Of a stretch of 64,000 bases of DNA, positions 49,101-62,900 are shown piece after piece (the first letter of the stretch is position 1; every line of letters begins with the position of its first letter). The position numbers and the translations under genes are program-made. The notes beneath the pieces are model-generated. The model was not told the DNA's origin. It worked only from the letters and a program-made list of their open reading frames with translations, and did not search any database. The stretch covers positions 1,180,758 to 1,244,757 of the forward strand of contig VYZB01000167.1 in the NCBI GenBank assembly GCA_013397455.1, written 5' to 3'. The stretch comes from Crotophaga sulcirostris. Its lineage: Eukaryota; Chordata; Aves; Cuculiformes; Crotophagidae.

Positions 49101-52100
49101 CTGAGAAGAAGCAGCAAAGCTAAACTCAATTATTTAGCAAGCTGAGTAGCACAGCTGCTTGTGAAAACAGTTTCATTTTAGATAATAGAATGTTATTAAA
49201 AGTAAAATATAAAAGCTTTATAATTTGAAACTATTTTTATTTGATATTTTTTTGTTTCAGAGGGGAGGAGGAAAAGACTGATGAGTTCTAACAAAATCAC
49301 AAGGTCCCTTTTCTGAATGTCACCTGTTTAATTTTACAGAACAATGTTCATGTTTTACTTTTTAATCTTCTGTTTCATTAAAATTCAAAATTAAATATAA
49401 AATTCTTATATTCACTATTTTTTTTTCCTGTTTTTTTTTTTCCCCCACAACAGCTTATGCTTAAGTGACTCTTTGTTTTGGCAAATGTTATATACAAACA
49501 AAGTATTTTGCCCTGTGGAGGAATAAAGATACATCAGGGTACAAAGATGGGAGGATAAAGGTAGCCTAGCCTGGCAGTTATTCCTGTTGTTTTTATATCA
49601 AGGTTAAGTTAGAAGGTTAAAGGACAACTTTGTCTAAATAAAAAAAATAATTAATAAATTGTCATTTAAATAACTGAATTGCCCTTTTCAGGTTTGTTTT
49701 AGTTCACAGTCAGAATTCAGGTCAACAGGATAGTTCTTGATGATATTGGCAGTTTTACAGCTTTTCCATAAATTGATATTTTTGCCATATCTGCTTTTTT
49801 GGCAACCACTGTTCTCCAGATTCCATTTGAATAGTTAATTTCTAACAAGTTATTTTTTCATCCTAGTTATTAAAAAACTGTCTCTAGCTACTGCTTTTGA
49901 AACATACATAGATTTAAAGTAATAAGGGGACTGGTTTTTTCAGCACAGTAATTAATTAAGTAAAAACTTGCATTAACTTTGAAATGGTCTGATGCAATAT
50001 GCAGATGCTTCTTCTTGGCTTTGCATGTGTGATTCAGGTATTTTATGTTTGTTCCCCATTCTTTTTGTCATTCTCTCGTCAGCACTGTTTATTATGCAGT
50101 GCTGTGGCAGCTCTAACTCTTAACCTGTGATCGCTGTAAACCCTTAAAGCTCAAACAGTTCTGGATTCTGTTCCAAGTGCATTTATCTGATTAAGTAATT
50201 CAGTACCATCCATTTCTTTTATTGCTAAAATCTCATGGTGCCACCTTTCTTGGACACCATAAAGGCTACATCCACAGTACTTCTGAACAGTTCATGTAGG
50301 AATTCATTAATTTCAGTATTCACTAGCTAGTGATTTAAATACATTTTACTGAATTAAATGACATCTGGTTTTGTGTATTTTACCACCAAATCTGCACTTA
50401 GTTTTACTTGAAAAAAAATTCTACTTTGCCAATTTGTGATAATGAAATTATGTGCTGGTATAAATCATTGTTAGGAAGAGCTAAAGGTATTGTATTAACT
50501 TTGTAAACTATTGTTTATTGTGGCATGAAAAGAAGCCACTGGCTCTGATTCACACTTCTTCAAAGGATTTGTGAGTTTATATCTCCAGGAGAATCCTCAA
50601 GTGGTTTCTAGTGGCATTAAAAAAAATCCTTTTTCACAGCAGAAGTGATGACAGATAATTCATCAAAGGCTAACTCTTTGGCTTTCTGACAAAAGAGTGG
50701 ATATGCATTAAATTTTCAGATTCTACTAATTCATTCTGATCAACAGCTTGATGTAGGTAGTTTTATGGTTATAACTTATTAGACTGTTACAGTTTTTTGG
50801 AGGTGATATACGTGAGCTTTGCCCAAATAGCTGTTTCAGTCTGCAATCAGATCTTTGTCAAAGAATACTGAAATAATCATTGGTATTTAATTCTAATATC
50901 TTCAATGGGAACTTTGTCCCACAGTTACTTGCTGTGAGGTGAATTAAACCTCTTTCTCCTGGAAAAGCAGGAAAACAGTACTGCTGCTGTCAGCGTGGCA
51001 TGAAGCAGTAAAACTTGCTTTTTTCTGTGGAGTGCGAAATTTATGGCTTTGTCTCTGCTAAAGTTAAGACACCAAGGTTGTGGTAAGGTTTTGGGTTGGC
51101 TTATTTTTTGCTTGCTTTCTCTAGTTGGAAGGAATTGTGGTTGTTCATTGCCCAATGGCCTGAGGGGAATCATCATGTTTGCTTCCTGCTGCAGAGAAAC
51201 CACATTGTTTATCTGGCCTCAGCCAGATAAACCATGTAACCATGATTTGTTTATTCTTGCCTGATGAAAAGGAAGGCAGACAGGGAACTGAGCGGTTTGT
51301 GTGACTTCAGCTGAAGAAGAAAAGTTTCTCATTTTTTGGCTGTTGATGAAAACATTGCTGGAAAATTGTACTGTCAATTGTTCCTGTCAGCAAGGAGGTT
51401 ATCTCCTGCTGCTGGGGAAGGAACATAACTGGATGTCCTGTAGCTCTGAATCTGGCAACCCACACTTGCATTTCTGTAGACTTGTTTTCTGAAACTTTAT
51501 CTAATGGATGTCCTGATTCAAGGATTCAGGGCAACAATTGAAACGGAGCCATTTATTTCTAAAGTCACATCACCAATGTACACGTTCAATAACTGTCCAT
51601 AATAGTGTTCAGTAAAAATTATATGTTTGGAGGTGGTAGGTCTTCTTGCTGGTTTGCTTTATTCTTTTTTTTAATGATCCTGAACAGTGTTGGTTACCTG
51701 CATTTGATACTAGGTCTTGTTCTGAATTCTTTTATGCAATAACTGTTTACAATAGGAACTTATCTGTGGGTTTATCATATTCTATTCTGTAAAAAGCTAC
51801 ATCTGTTAAATTGGTTAATTTTACTAAGCTGACATCTTTGAGTTGAGACACATTTGGAGAAAAAATGGAAATCCTGGTAGGGCCACTGATGGCCTCACAA
51901 CACATGATAAAGAAAGGAGAATTCTTTTAGGCCATGGGGAATTAAATAGTCTATTTTCACCTAGTAAAAATTAATTCCCTAATAACAAATAACATAGTTT
52001 TATTCCTGAAAGACTTTTTAACTTATAGTTAAGTAACAATATTAAGAGGGTGCCAAATAAAAGGGAAAGAGCTACAGAAGGCTTAAGACGAAGACCTAGC

Positions 52101-53902
52101 ATCCTAGATGGGAATCACCAGGGATGAGCAGAGGGGCAGGGTCACCTCCCTCTCCTTGCTGGCAATGCTCTGCCTAGAACAGCAGGTGTGGGCATTAAAG
52201 TGTGGCTTTAAGTTCTTGCTACAGACACTGTCTGGTATAGTATCCCCTGTATGTACCTCTATTCATTCTGTAAGGATTAAAGAGGAGTCTCTTTGATTAA
52301 GTTGCACTGGCTTTTTAACGATCAGGCCAAAATGTATAGAATACATTAATAATGCAATTGAGATGTGGATTTAAGATATTAAACAAGTGTTTATCCATAA
52401 CCAATACCATATAAAAAAAAAGGGGAGGCGGGAGGGGATAAAATAAAATTGGCACACACAGATATACCTATGTACTGCTGTATGGTATAGCAATTATTTT
52501 AAAGAGTACTTTTTACACACTTATACTACTGTGTTTCTGGAAACAGTGATAAGAAAAACAGGGATGGTTTCTCATTTTAAGGAGAGAGATTAGCTCTGGT
52601 GTTCAGGTGAGAGAACCATTAACTTTATTGTAATTCTATCCACGAAAATCTAGAATCACTGCACTTTTTGAAAACGTCTCTTTATTGTCTGTTAACGCAG
52701 ACATTAAAGCAGCTGAATGAGGCTCCACTTTCTTCTTTCTCCTTCCCTGAGGGCTGGTTTATTCTTTTCCACCCCCTCCATTTCTTAGAAAAAGCACCAA
52801 AACATTTCCTTCTTAAATGAGTTCTAACAGGGGACTAAAAAGATTAAAATTAAAGAGAACAAACTCAAAGGAATAAGAAAGAAGGAATCTTTTCAGTGTT
52901 TATTAGTGCTTTAATCATCCAACCATTCTCAGCCCTCCTAAATCTTTAACATGGTCTCTAGCTTGACCAAATTGTATTCTTTAGTAATAAAGTATATCAC
53001 CCAAATTTTGACATAAGGGTAACATTTGGTAATTTTTTGGGGTGCTGGATTTTCTTGTTTGTTTGTTTTGTTCAATATCGTAATAGTTCATTTTCAAAGT
53101 TTTCTAAGAAGTGGTGTGTGGTTTATTTTAGTTTATTTTTTTTAGTGTGGGAGTTTTTTAGGCTTTTATTTCTAAGAAATAGCTTATACTATCTTAAGGA
53201 TGGGATTTCTGTAAGAAGTTAGATGGAGGGATTGTACTTCATGCCTTTCAGTGACTCTGTAAGTCTCAGTTTGCCAAGCAAAAGTTTTCTTTTGTCTTTT
53301 ACTTTCAATGAAGTGCAAGGAAAACATTTCTTGTTCTTCTACAAAAGTATGTATTATTGAAGTGGCATAAAAATTACAGGAAAAAAAATAAGGAAGAATG
53401 TAGTTCAATCACTTAATTCTATTTTCAAACATGCTATATTTGTTTTGGACTTTCAGTGTAGGCATTCTGGCTTTAGGATTAAATCATATCAACTTCAAAA
53501 TCTATTTACAGTTAAGTTTTCTGTGCTAACCTCAAAGTGTCAAGGTATATAATTTGTGTATGTTCATTTTTGCTAAATATCTATCTTAAAAGTAGTATGG
53601 ATAAGTTTTTAGGAATGAACTTAAAACCTGATGTTTAGAACTACTTGTGTTCATTTCCTGCTGAAATCATGAAAATAGCTCATCTGGACACAAACCATTA
53701 ATCATTAGGTAATCATTAGGTGAAGCTAATTAATGTGTGTGTGTTATGCAAAAGCTCATAAAGAATATGTGCCTGAACCTTTTGAAAGCTTTCAGAGGGC
53801 TCTCTGTATGTCCTAGATAAGGTTTTCTTGCCTACAGTATCAAATTGTTTTGACGACTCTGGAACGTTATTTAGTGGTGAACTTGGCAGTGTGAGATTTA
53901 TA
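43131..53902. other. About 10.8 kb of unique AT-rich sequence, no gene recognised
   Basis: No transposon, exon with known domain or RNA gene was seen. The longest frame of the window, 180 codons on the minus strand (43623-44165), lies here but has no recognisable domain. A less AT-rich part at 50930-51540 contains a GATA-type palindrome (51207-51232). Confidence 0.6.
51207..51232. promoter_or_regulatory. Perfect palindrome with paired GATA-factor sites
   Basis: An 11-base arm GTTTATCTGGC, a 4-base CTCA spacer and the exact complement of the arm. Each arm has an AGATAA core, the preferred GATA-factor site, so this is an inverted GATA pair spaced about one helical turn apart. It sits in a less AT-rich stretch with CTGCTGCAG and CAGCTG-like words nearby. 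Regulatory use is inferred. Confidence 0.35.
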
Positions 53903-53954
53903 GTTGGACTCAGTGATCTTAAAGGTCTTTTCCAACCTAAACAATTCTGTAATT
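53903..53954 (+). mobile_element. CR1 3' tail fragment
   Basis: The last ~52 bases of a CR1: GTTGGACTCAGTGATCTTAA, AGGTCTTTTCCAACCTAAAC, then AATTCTGTAATTG in place of the octamers. Sense orientation, same subfamily type as the tail at 11051-11104, strongly 5'-truncated. Confidence 0.92.
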
Positions 53955-56900
53955 GAGGTGCTTCAGTTGAGCTGAGGGGTTTTTGATCATCTGACTGCCC
54001 TCTCAAATACTGCTTCCTCTTGCTGAGTATCAGGGAAGAGCCAGAGAAGAAGAAAAATCCTGCAAAAATTACCTCATCCTTCCTAATGCTGTCTGGATCT
54101 CAGATGTGCTAAAGTAGGGCATATCACCTCAGGTACCCAGTGGGGACAGCTGCTTCCCAGCACCAGCCTCTTGCCAATAAGAGACTTGCCACTCTTGGAC
54201 TCTCTTTGCTGCTGTCCCAGGAAAGATGCAGCCGGGATTTGAAGCAGACTTGTGATGTGTTGCAGTAGTGCTGCTAGTTTTGCCTCTGATGTTGTTTTGG
54301 AAAACATCGTTCTCCTGTTTTCCTTTCTGTGCATGTGTGCACGACAAGCTTGCTCTGTAAAGCTAGACAGTGGAGCGTCCTTTCTATAGGATGAAGGGAT
54401 GGGAAGAGAAAGAGGATATTTGCACGTAGAACTGTAGGACTGACTTGTAACACAGATGTTTTGGTAAGGAGTTAATAAAAAAATCCTGCATCTGGAGCAG
54501 TCAAAAGATAGGAGAAACTGCAGCCTAAATTAACTCGGGTATTCTTCACCAGTAGTATAAAGCAGGCTTCATCCATCCCTAGCTGCCTCTAGATTTCTGG
54601 TGCCCCTGTAGCTATGCTGACATAAAAGGTTGTGCTGCCACACATTGAACTGGATAGGAAATTTTTTCAGGATGAAAAATATCCAAGAAAACCTGTGCGC
54701 ATAAAAGCACAGGGTACAAAAGAATGTTTAAGGTTCAATTAAGCTGCTAATTCAAATGCAGAAAGTAATATTGATCTAATTCCATTTTGATAAATTGATG
54801 AAATTACCTGAAAAAGATGCTGTAATATTTCAGGAGCATGGGATGGTGGTGGTGGGGAGTGGGATTCTTGCTGTGGCAAGATGGATAGAATATTGCTATT
54901 GATATTATATTCATTGAAGTTATTACACTGTACCCGTTTTTCCTCTTTCCTCAAAAGATTCACCATACCAGCCTGAAGCAATACAGAAAACAGAACTAAA
55001 AAGTTAATGGATATAGCACAATTTATGTATTTCAGGTTGCAAAAAGTTAACTCAAGAAACATCAGAGATAAAGTTCCCTATATTTATTTGTTTGCTTGTT
55101 AGTTACAATTATGGAAGAAAAATAAAGCAAATTGGTCAGACCCTACCTACAACTTGTTCTAATGTGGGACGGAATACACACAGCACTACAGAATAATAAA
55201 TTTGAGCATCTAATTTAAAAAACTTCTAGTTAATCTGTGTTATTCCTTGATGCGGGACATCATATTCAGTCATATGTGTAGCTGTTAAATGGGTTAGATA
55301 ATCATGTTCTACTATGAACTATACCTGAAATTACATCAAATTTCATGTTTCAACATGTAACCTACTTACCTCTGGTAGTCAGAGGGAAAGACTTTTAGTT
55401 GTTTTTAGTACTTTTTTTGTTGTTGTTGTTGAGTAGTACCACCCATCTCTCTACAGAGTTGGAGAATGGGAACTGCAAAAAGAAAGACAGCAAGCTAACT
55501 AAATCCAGGGAGTGATCTCATGGTAAAGACTTTGGGAAAACATTCCTATTTCTTCTTTTTCTGTTTCTCTGTCCATATTTAAAACAAGGATATAAAAACC
55601 CTATCAGAATTGGGTGCATATGAATTTTATAATTTTTCTGCAATTGTGAGTACCCATGCTTTTAAATAATCCATTAGTTTTAAAGTAACAGCACTGTATA
55701 TTTAAGTATTCTATGATATAAAATGTAATATGAAATCAAATACTGTGATAACAGATTTATCTTTTAATGCATGAAGATTGGTTGCAGTGATTAGTTGTGT
55801 GCTCATATGCATTCAATTTTATTCAAGAAAAAAATGATAAACTCAAATACTGCTTGAGTTTTTTAAAAAGTCTGTTTTCATTCCTGATATATCACAACCT
55901 CTATTCAAAATAATAAACTTATTCTCCCTAGAAGTGAAATTACATGGAATATGTTTTAGAGGGAGAAAAATGTTGTCTTATCTTGAATGAACTCCATGAT
56001 ATCCAATCAACCAAAGTAAAATTAAAGCTCAAAACAGTCTCTTTTACAATCAACTTATAGCTTTAGGTTTCCATTTATGTTTTTACTGAGTAAACTTGAC
56101 TATCAGTGTGAATCCCACGTATTTATCCAGAGGAAAACCTGTAATTTAAGTGTCAGAAATGTTCAAAGTACTTTGGGTCCCACAGCTTCCTCTTGATGTT
56201 ATGGTGAACATGTTTGTTATGCTTCTTTCTGCTTGCAACCACATATGAAAAAAGAACAGCATAATTTATTCCTTAATTATTTATCTTATCAAGGAGTTGC
56301 TTATGTAAATCTAATGCTTTCCAGTTATTTTCAAACACTATTATTAATTTTTCAAGCAATTATTTTTTATGAAAACAATGCATTCTAAAAAAATCTTACA
56401 TATAAAGAAAAAGTTAAACATAGTTGGGAAAAAAATGCATTTAAAGCATGAGTAAGCAGGTCATGAGTAGCACAAGTAATACAGCAGAGACCACACCTAT
56501 GAGCTAAAATTCCCTGCAATTTCTTTCCTGCAAGATCTCTCCTCTCAAAGAACCCCCAGATTTAGCCCTTGTCTTCTGATTATGGAACAGTCAAGAGGAA
56601 GCGTGTGCTGTCATTGCTTGCAAGTGCAGTGAGATTTGACTGACTGGCTGCTGGTCATAACATATAAAATTATTGCTTTCATGCTACCGTCTGTAGCATG
56701 GAATAATGGGAGGGCATTGATTTGGTCTGTCCTCTTGTAGCACAGCAACGTTTTTTATCTAATATGTAGGAATTTAATTATCTTTTGGACCTATTCTTTT
56801 TTTCTAATCTGGTTGAAATGGGCCAGTGCACCCAGAAGTTACTGGTGCCAAAGTGATGACTCGTAGGTGAGTGGAAAGAAGAAAAAATTGCATATGTCTC

Positions 56901-59900
56901 ATTTCTTTATGAAACTCATGAAAAAGTGACTGTGATTATTTAGAATGGGTTCATATAGGCAACATGTATTTGTTAGCAAGTGACATTCTTTGAATATTTT
57001 TTCAGTGGTAAATTGCTGTATTGAGAAACTACGTGTGTTGCATTACTTTACTTATGTGAATTTAATATCTTTAGAATCAATATATTGTGGAAAAAAAGCA
57101 TTTTGATTTCCTATCAAAACAAGAAGGAGAAATACTAAAATGGAAGATGTCTTTTTGAACAATTTTATTAAAAGGAGCATGCGGGTGCATAGACTTTCTT
57201 ATTATTCTGGAATAAGATTACTGATGAACTTGAAAAATTAAAAATAATTAGAAAAAAAAGTACATATTTTGCATTTGCTTAATGAGAGTGGCTTGTAAGC
57301 TAACTTAAATTAAGGAGCACAATCTTCTGGGGACAAAACCCCTGTTTCTTCTGAGTTTAATTATAAAACCTAGCATGTGTTTTTGTAAGCTATTGTTAAT
57401 TTGTCACTGTAGGTTCTTAAAAATGATGTAGCGCTAGCAGAGAGAGATGTAGGAACAGAAGATTAGTTACTTAAAGTGAATTTCACCATCAGTTCAGATA
57501 GTTCTTAATAAAGAGTTGAAAATTTGAGATGACTACTTAATTTCTTTTGAATTAATTAACATCTAGATTTCACTAAGGATTAAAAGTGCCATGTGGAATT
57601 GTTAAAATTATGCCAATCATATTAAGTCTGAGGAATTACTGGAAGGTAATAGCAACATCATGGTAGGTCTATGGATACAAAAGAGCATGAAGTCTTCAAT
57701 CCAACTTAGCCACTTTATTCCTTTATTCAAGGGTCCTGCTGTCACCTGATGCTTTAAATATTTCAAATTTGTTATGAAGTATATAACTTGTACTATTTCA
57801 AAATATACTTCTTTCTAACCGTCTAAAAAGTGATAATATATTGGTGTTTGTGTGATATTTTAAAACTACACATAAACATGCTTGGTGCTCAGCAGATATT
57901 TAAAAAGACAATTGAAGTCCCAAATAACATAAGCTGCACACGTATTCCAGAGAGAAGACACACAGTGGAACAGAATCAGTTATTTATAATAGTGGTTATA
58001 CTTTGGGGAAAATTAGAGGTTTTGTTTGACTTTCCTTTTTAAAGTATTCAAATGCCATTTTATTTAGGCTCATTGATGCTGCTGGCTGTTTCAACCTCAG
58101 TATCATAAGGACTTAAGTTTTCTTAGCAATGGTGATTAAATTTCCTTCTCTTTCCTCTTACAGTTGTACTGGTTTGAGCTGGTGGATAAGCCCACTCTTG
58201 CGGTCATAGCTTTTTCAGTATATTCAATGGGCTGTTTATTGTAGTTCTGAAAAAGATTACACTCAAATAAGGTGCACTGAAATTTATCATAAATCATATA
58301 AAATTATTTTGGCACAGGACATTACCTTTTTTTATGCAGTGAAACTGTTGTTCTTGAGTGTGATTCTGCTGACTAAAACTAGTAATGTAAAATCTTATAA
58401 CATCAGAATAAAGCAAATTATAAATATTGTATTTTCTGAGTGTTATTAAATGTGGTTCCTTATGCAATTTTTTTTGTTTATATAACGATGTGTGTATCCA
58501 CTGCAACCAAGTATTTATTTCTAGGCTTTTAAAGAAACAATTGTTTTCCTTAGAGAACATAACATCCTTATCCTAAGCAGAAAAAGCAGGATGTGTGTGT
58601 GAAATTATAATAACAGGGTAAGTCTCTCAACATAAAAATCAAGGTGTCTTTCATCCTTCCCAATGATGCCTTTTGAAGTCATCTCCAAAAAAAGTTTGCA
58701 ACTTGCAAAGCTACTTGGTTGTGGATGAGACCATGTATATATGCTGCTCTGTATTTCATCGTGTAAAATTTTTAACTTCCACGTGTAACCCATATTCAAA
58801 AATATAAAGCCAATTATTATCTTGTTGTCGTACAGAAACTGTTTGACCCGTATATGCTTCAAAAGGCATATGTATTGAGGAACCAGCAAGGAAAGATATA
58901 GTGTGAGAAACCTGAGAGCGTCTTACGTGACATGTTGCCCACAGTAGAAAGCCATGCTGTGCGCACAATCCAAGTTAAATGGGAATAATTCCGTAGGAAT
59001 TCTGTCAAAGCTAAGTTTCAGTCATTAGAGGACTTATTTTTTTCCCTGCCTGCCTCAGTAAGTTAACATGTTGTCTTGGTATCACTGAAGGCTTTAAGCT
59101 AAATGACCTTTCTTCTCTTTAGAAGCGATGTTAGCCTACTCAGTGGGAAAAGAGCACATACTCTGTGATCTGCCTATTTTTATGCTAGTCAATAAGATCT
59201 TGGTTTGCAATTGATCATTTATTCAACAGAAAGAACGCTTTTGATGCTGCCTTGCGCACGTCCAACCTAGTTAAGTTATAGTCCGTTATGAAAGATCCTA
59301 ATTGTGAGACAGCTGTAAAAAAGTTAACGCGAACCTGCTGGAAAGATTGTCTAGTTACTTCAAATATACTATATCTAGATTCAGGACAGACACTGACCAT
59401 TATTAACTGTATTTTGATGTTAGTAGATGAAGGGTAGACATCAGCTCTCCTATCCATCTGGCTTTTTGAGGACATATCAGAGCTTATCATGAGTTATCGC
59501 TTCCTTTGCGAAATGCCATTGCAGGTATTTCTGAAGAGAACAAAAAAAAAAATTTCCTCTGCTGAACTCTTAAGTAAAGAGCCATGCGTAGATTATTCTC
59601 TCCTCAGTCAATGTGTACATTCATCCACTGGAAGAAATGGATGTGTAGCTGGCATACACTTAACCCCATACAGCAATGAGAATATTGATGTGTTTGTACC
59701 GTCCTCAGGAAAAAGCCTATGGATAGAAAAAGAGTATTGCTTGTCTTACACACCTGAAAGATTCAGGTGACAGTGGCCACTAGATGGAATGTGGAAAAGG
59801 TTGTAGCAACGAACACACACATCACTTAAAATGAATGACCAAACTAGATCACTTCAGCAAGCAATCTAGTCTTAGATTTCTCATTGATGCTGAGCTCTTT

Positions 59901-62900
59901 TGTAGCAGTAGTTGCTAGTGGTAAATCCTCTCAGGTGCAGATTGCTGCAGAATTACCTGATCCTGATGTGACTGCGGTTAGATGTTCCGTATTCTTCTCT
60001 TACCTGGACAATAGCAAATCTATCTACTGAGCCACAAAGACGTTTAGCCAATAGGCCAGTTCAGCTACACACAGAACTGCAGCCCATCTCAATGATATCT
60101 GCAAAGAAATCACAATTCTCTCCCATTCTGTACGTGAGTACATACAGGATATCCATTCCATGTAATGTAAAATTAAATTATTGTTCTCTAACTTCAAGGC
60201 ATGTGACGGTTTGAGCTCAGGATACAAGAAAAATATCATTGTGCTATAGAAAAGGGGAGAAGATTAAAGTTAGAACAGCTGAAGTGCAGCAAAATAGTGT
60301 GGGAAGACTGAGGTTCATCTGCAGTATTACAGAATATGTATTTATATAAGCATATAAATTATAGAATGGTGTATAATTATGTGCACTCTTACGTGTGTAT
60401 GCATACACACACGTGAGTACTCCCTGCAAATCAGAAAAGACAAAGAAACAGGAATGAGCTCAGCTAACTTCAGACACTTTGGAAAGGTGTCCATGTACTT
60501 TCCATATGAGAACTGCTTAACAATCAGCCTGAAGTAGATGGAGTTAGAAACCTGAAGGTTAAATACATAGAAAAGTACAAATACCCTCAGGTACTCGTGA
60601 TATGCTAATTTAAAATAATAATGCTTTAACCAGCAAATATTCAACAGCTGATGAGACAGATCATTTCATTGTAAAGTGAACTTAATAAAAATGTTCTTTG
60701 AGAAGCTAATTGCCTACTGGTAAATTGCTGTTTAAGTAAGACTTGCTGTTGCAAGAGAATTAATAACAACATCCTACACCAGACCCAGTGTTTTTAAGAT
60801 TCCCAGTGAACTGTATGTGATAATGCATTATGCAGGTAGAATTTTTTTCCATACTAGATGGTGATGTGTATAACTATATTGTCCTTTGAGACTAGTTCAC
60901 ATGCAGTTGCTGGTGTCGCACTGTTCGGCAGCCTGCTGCAGATAAGAATGAATGATGATGCCCTAGATTTTAATGGAAATTTTAGAGCGCGTGCAGCGGT
61001 AGGGTGCAGTCTTCAGCAGGGAAAAAATGAGCTGACTTGCAGGCATGAGGGGTCATCAAGAAAGATAAAGAAATAGGACATATACTCCAGGCTAGGCAAG
61101 GCTTTTTAAAGGATATTATGGAAATGAGGAAGAACCAATTTAATTTTTATAATGCCATTCCATTTAACTTTAAAATACAAGGTCAAGGTGCTGTGTTTTT
61201 TGTAATGATTAAAGATTTGGGATGTTCTTTTTGTTGGAACCTTTGAATGTTTATGTGGCAAAGACTGAATGGAACGTGACAAAAAATTGAATTTGGAAGC
61301 ATCAGAATTGTGCAGCAGCTCATCCCAAAACCACATTAGAGACAAAAAGAAGTTTGATAATCACTTTAATTTCCATCCTGGGACTGAAATTTTGTTAAGA
61401 ATCCTCTCTTTAAAGTTAACTTGATTCCCAAACAGTAATATAGCTTGTTTTTACATAAAGTCTGTAAAAACTACATTAATCACGTAGCTGATCTGAAAAC
61501 AGCTCCCTTTACAATAAAATCTCAGTGCTTCTGTTCTTAGTGAAACTTGATTTACCCATTAGGTGTGAGACTTTACAGTGCATCAGGTTTGTGATGCTGT
61601 CAGGACATTTGAAATTATGATGAATTGGTTGAATTTTTACTCCAAAACCTCATGCAAACATTTTATTTTTTATCAGATATTAAGATGCTGTACTTCTCGT
61701 GCATAAGCACAGGAAAATAAAAACTGGGCTGAAAAATTTCCAGATGAGCTCATCTTGGAAGGGAGGGATGGCGTAGGTATGGGAAAACATTTTAACTTTT
61801 CTTCCTTTCTTTTCTTTCTAAAGACAGAACAAATCCTAAATGAGTCTTAAAGTTGGAAGCAAAAAAAAGTGCAAGGTATCAATGGTGAATTCCCCTTCTA
61901 AAGAAGTACATTCTCACCCTGTTGAGTCACAGAACCACCTACATGACAAGGGTAGTGTGATGGAGGGTGTTTGGGGCAGCTCTGAGTAGTTTACAGTTTG
62001 TACTTGAGCCAGTTCATTTACAGTCAAATTATCTGTGTCTGCACTGTACTGTGACTGTTGTTACAACTGTCTAGTAGATTCAGCTGGAGAGGTTTTAACC
62101 ATATCTTTGTTTAATACAGATTGCAGTTAGTGTAACCAAGTCCTCCTGACCAGTTCTAGTGAATGAAGGGGTGTATTATCTTTCTTTTTTTCCCTTTAAA
62201 TCAGCCTTATTTTTGAAGCAGCCGTACTCTAAAGCCTAATAGTAATAGCTTTCCACCCTCCCTGCTATTCTTTATTGCATGCTAATTCTAACTATGACTG
62301 TTACCAGAGTGTCACTCAGATTTTGTGAAAAACCCCTCTAGCTTCTAGGAGTTCCAAGCCATAGCTGCCGCATTATTTCATTCATACCTTTATGTTTAGC
62401 ATAATAGATCAGCAGGGGTGCGAAGTAGCCTAGTGGCTATTCAGTCCATTACAGGTTCTCTTGACTAGCCCTAGTTTTTCATATAAGTCTTATTTCAGTC
62501 AAAAATAGGAAGTGCAAAGACAAGCAAGATAACTCTAGGAAGTTGATTGGATGTTTTCCGTCCGGAAAGTTTTGAAATTTGACAGAAGCTTATTTATTTT
62601 TATTTGATTCATCCTCTATTAATCAATAGCAAGGTTGTGCTATAGATTTCTTGTATAGTTAAGGGGGCAGGGGAGGAATTGTGTGTTGAGTCAGGAGAGG
62701 GAAGTAGAAGGTAAGTGGAACAACAGTCAGTCAGAATCCCCATGAGACTGAATATGGGGATGATAAGCCGTGCACCTAAGCTTAGCTCTTATTTTTGAAA
62801 TATTTCTATCATGGCTAAGTTTGGGGTTTTTTTTCTGTAAAGAAGATCCTAGTGCGACCAAGTGATAGTGAATTGCTTGTATGTTTAAGCATTCTCTCTC

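Noticed and set aside
58163..58200. TGTACTGGTTTGAGCTGG, resembling the start of some avian LTRs.
   Set aside because: Similarity stops after about 18 bases, and no LTR end, polyadenylation signal at the right distance or target duplication was found.
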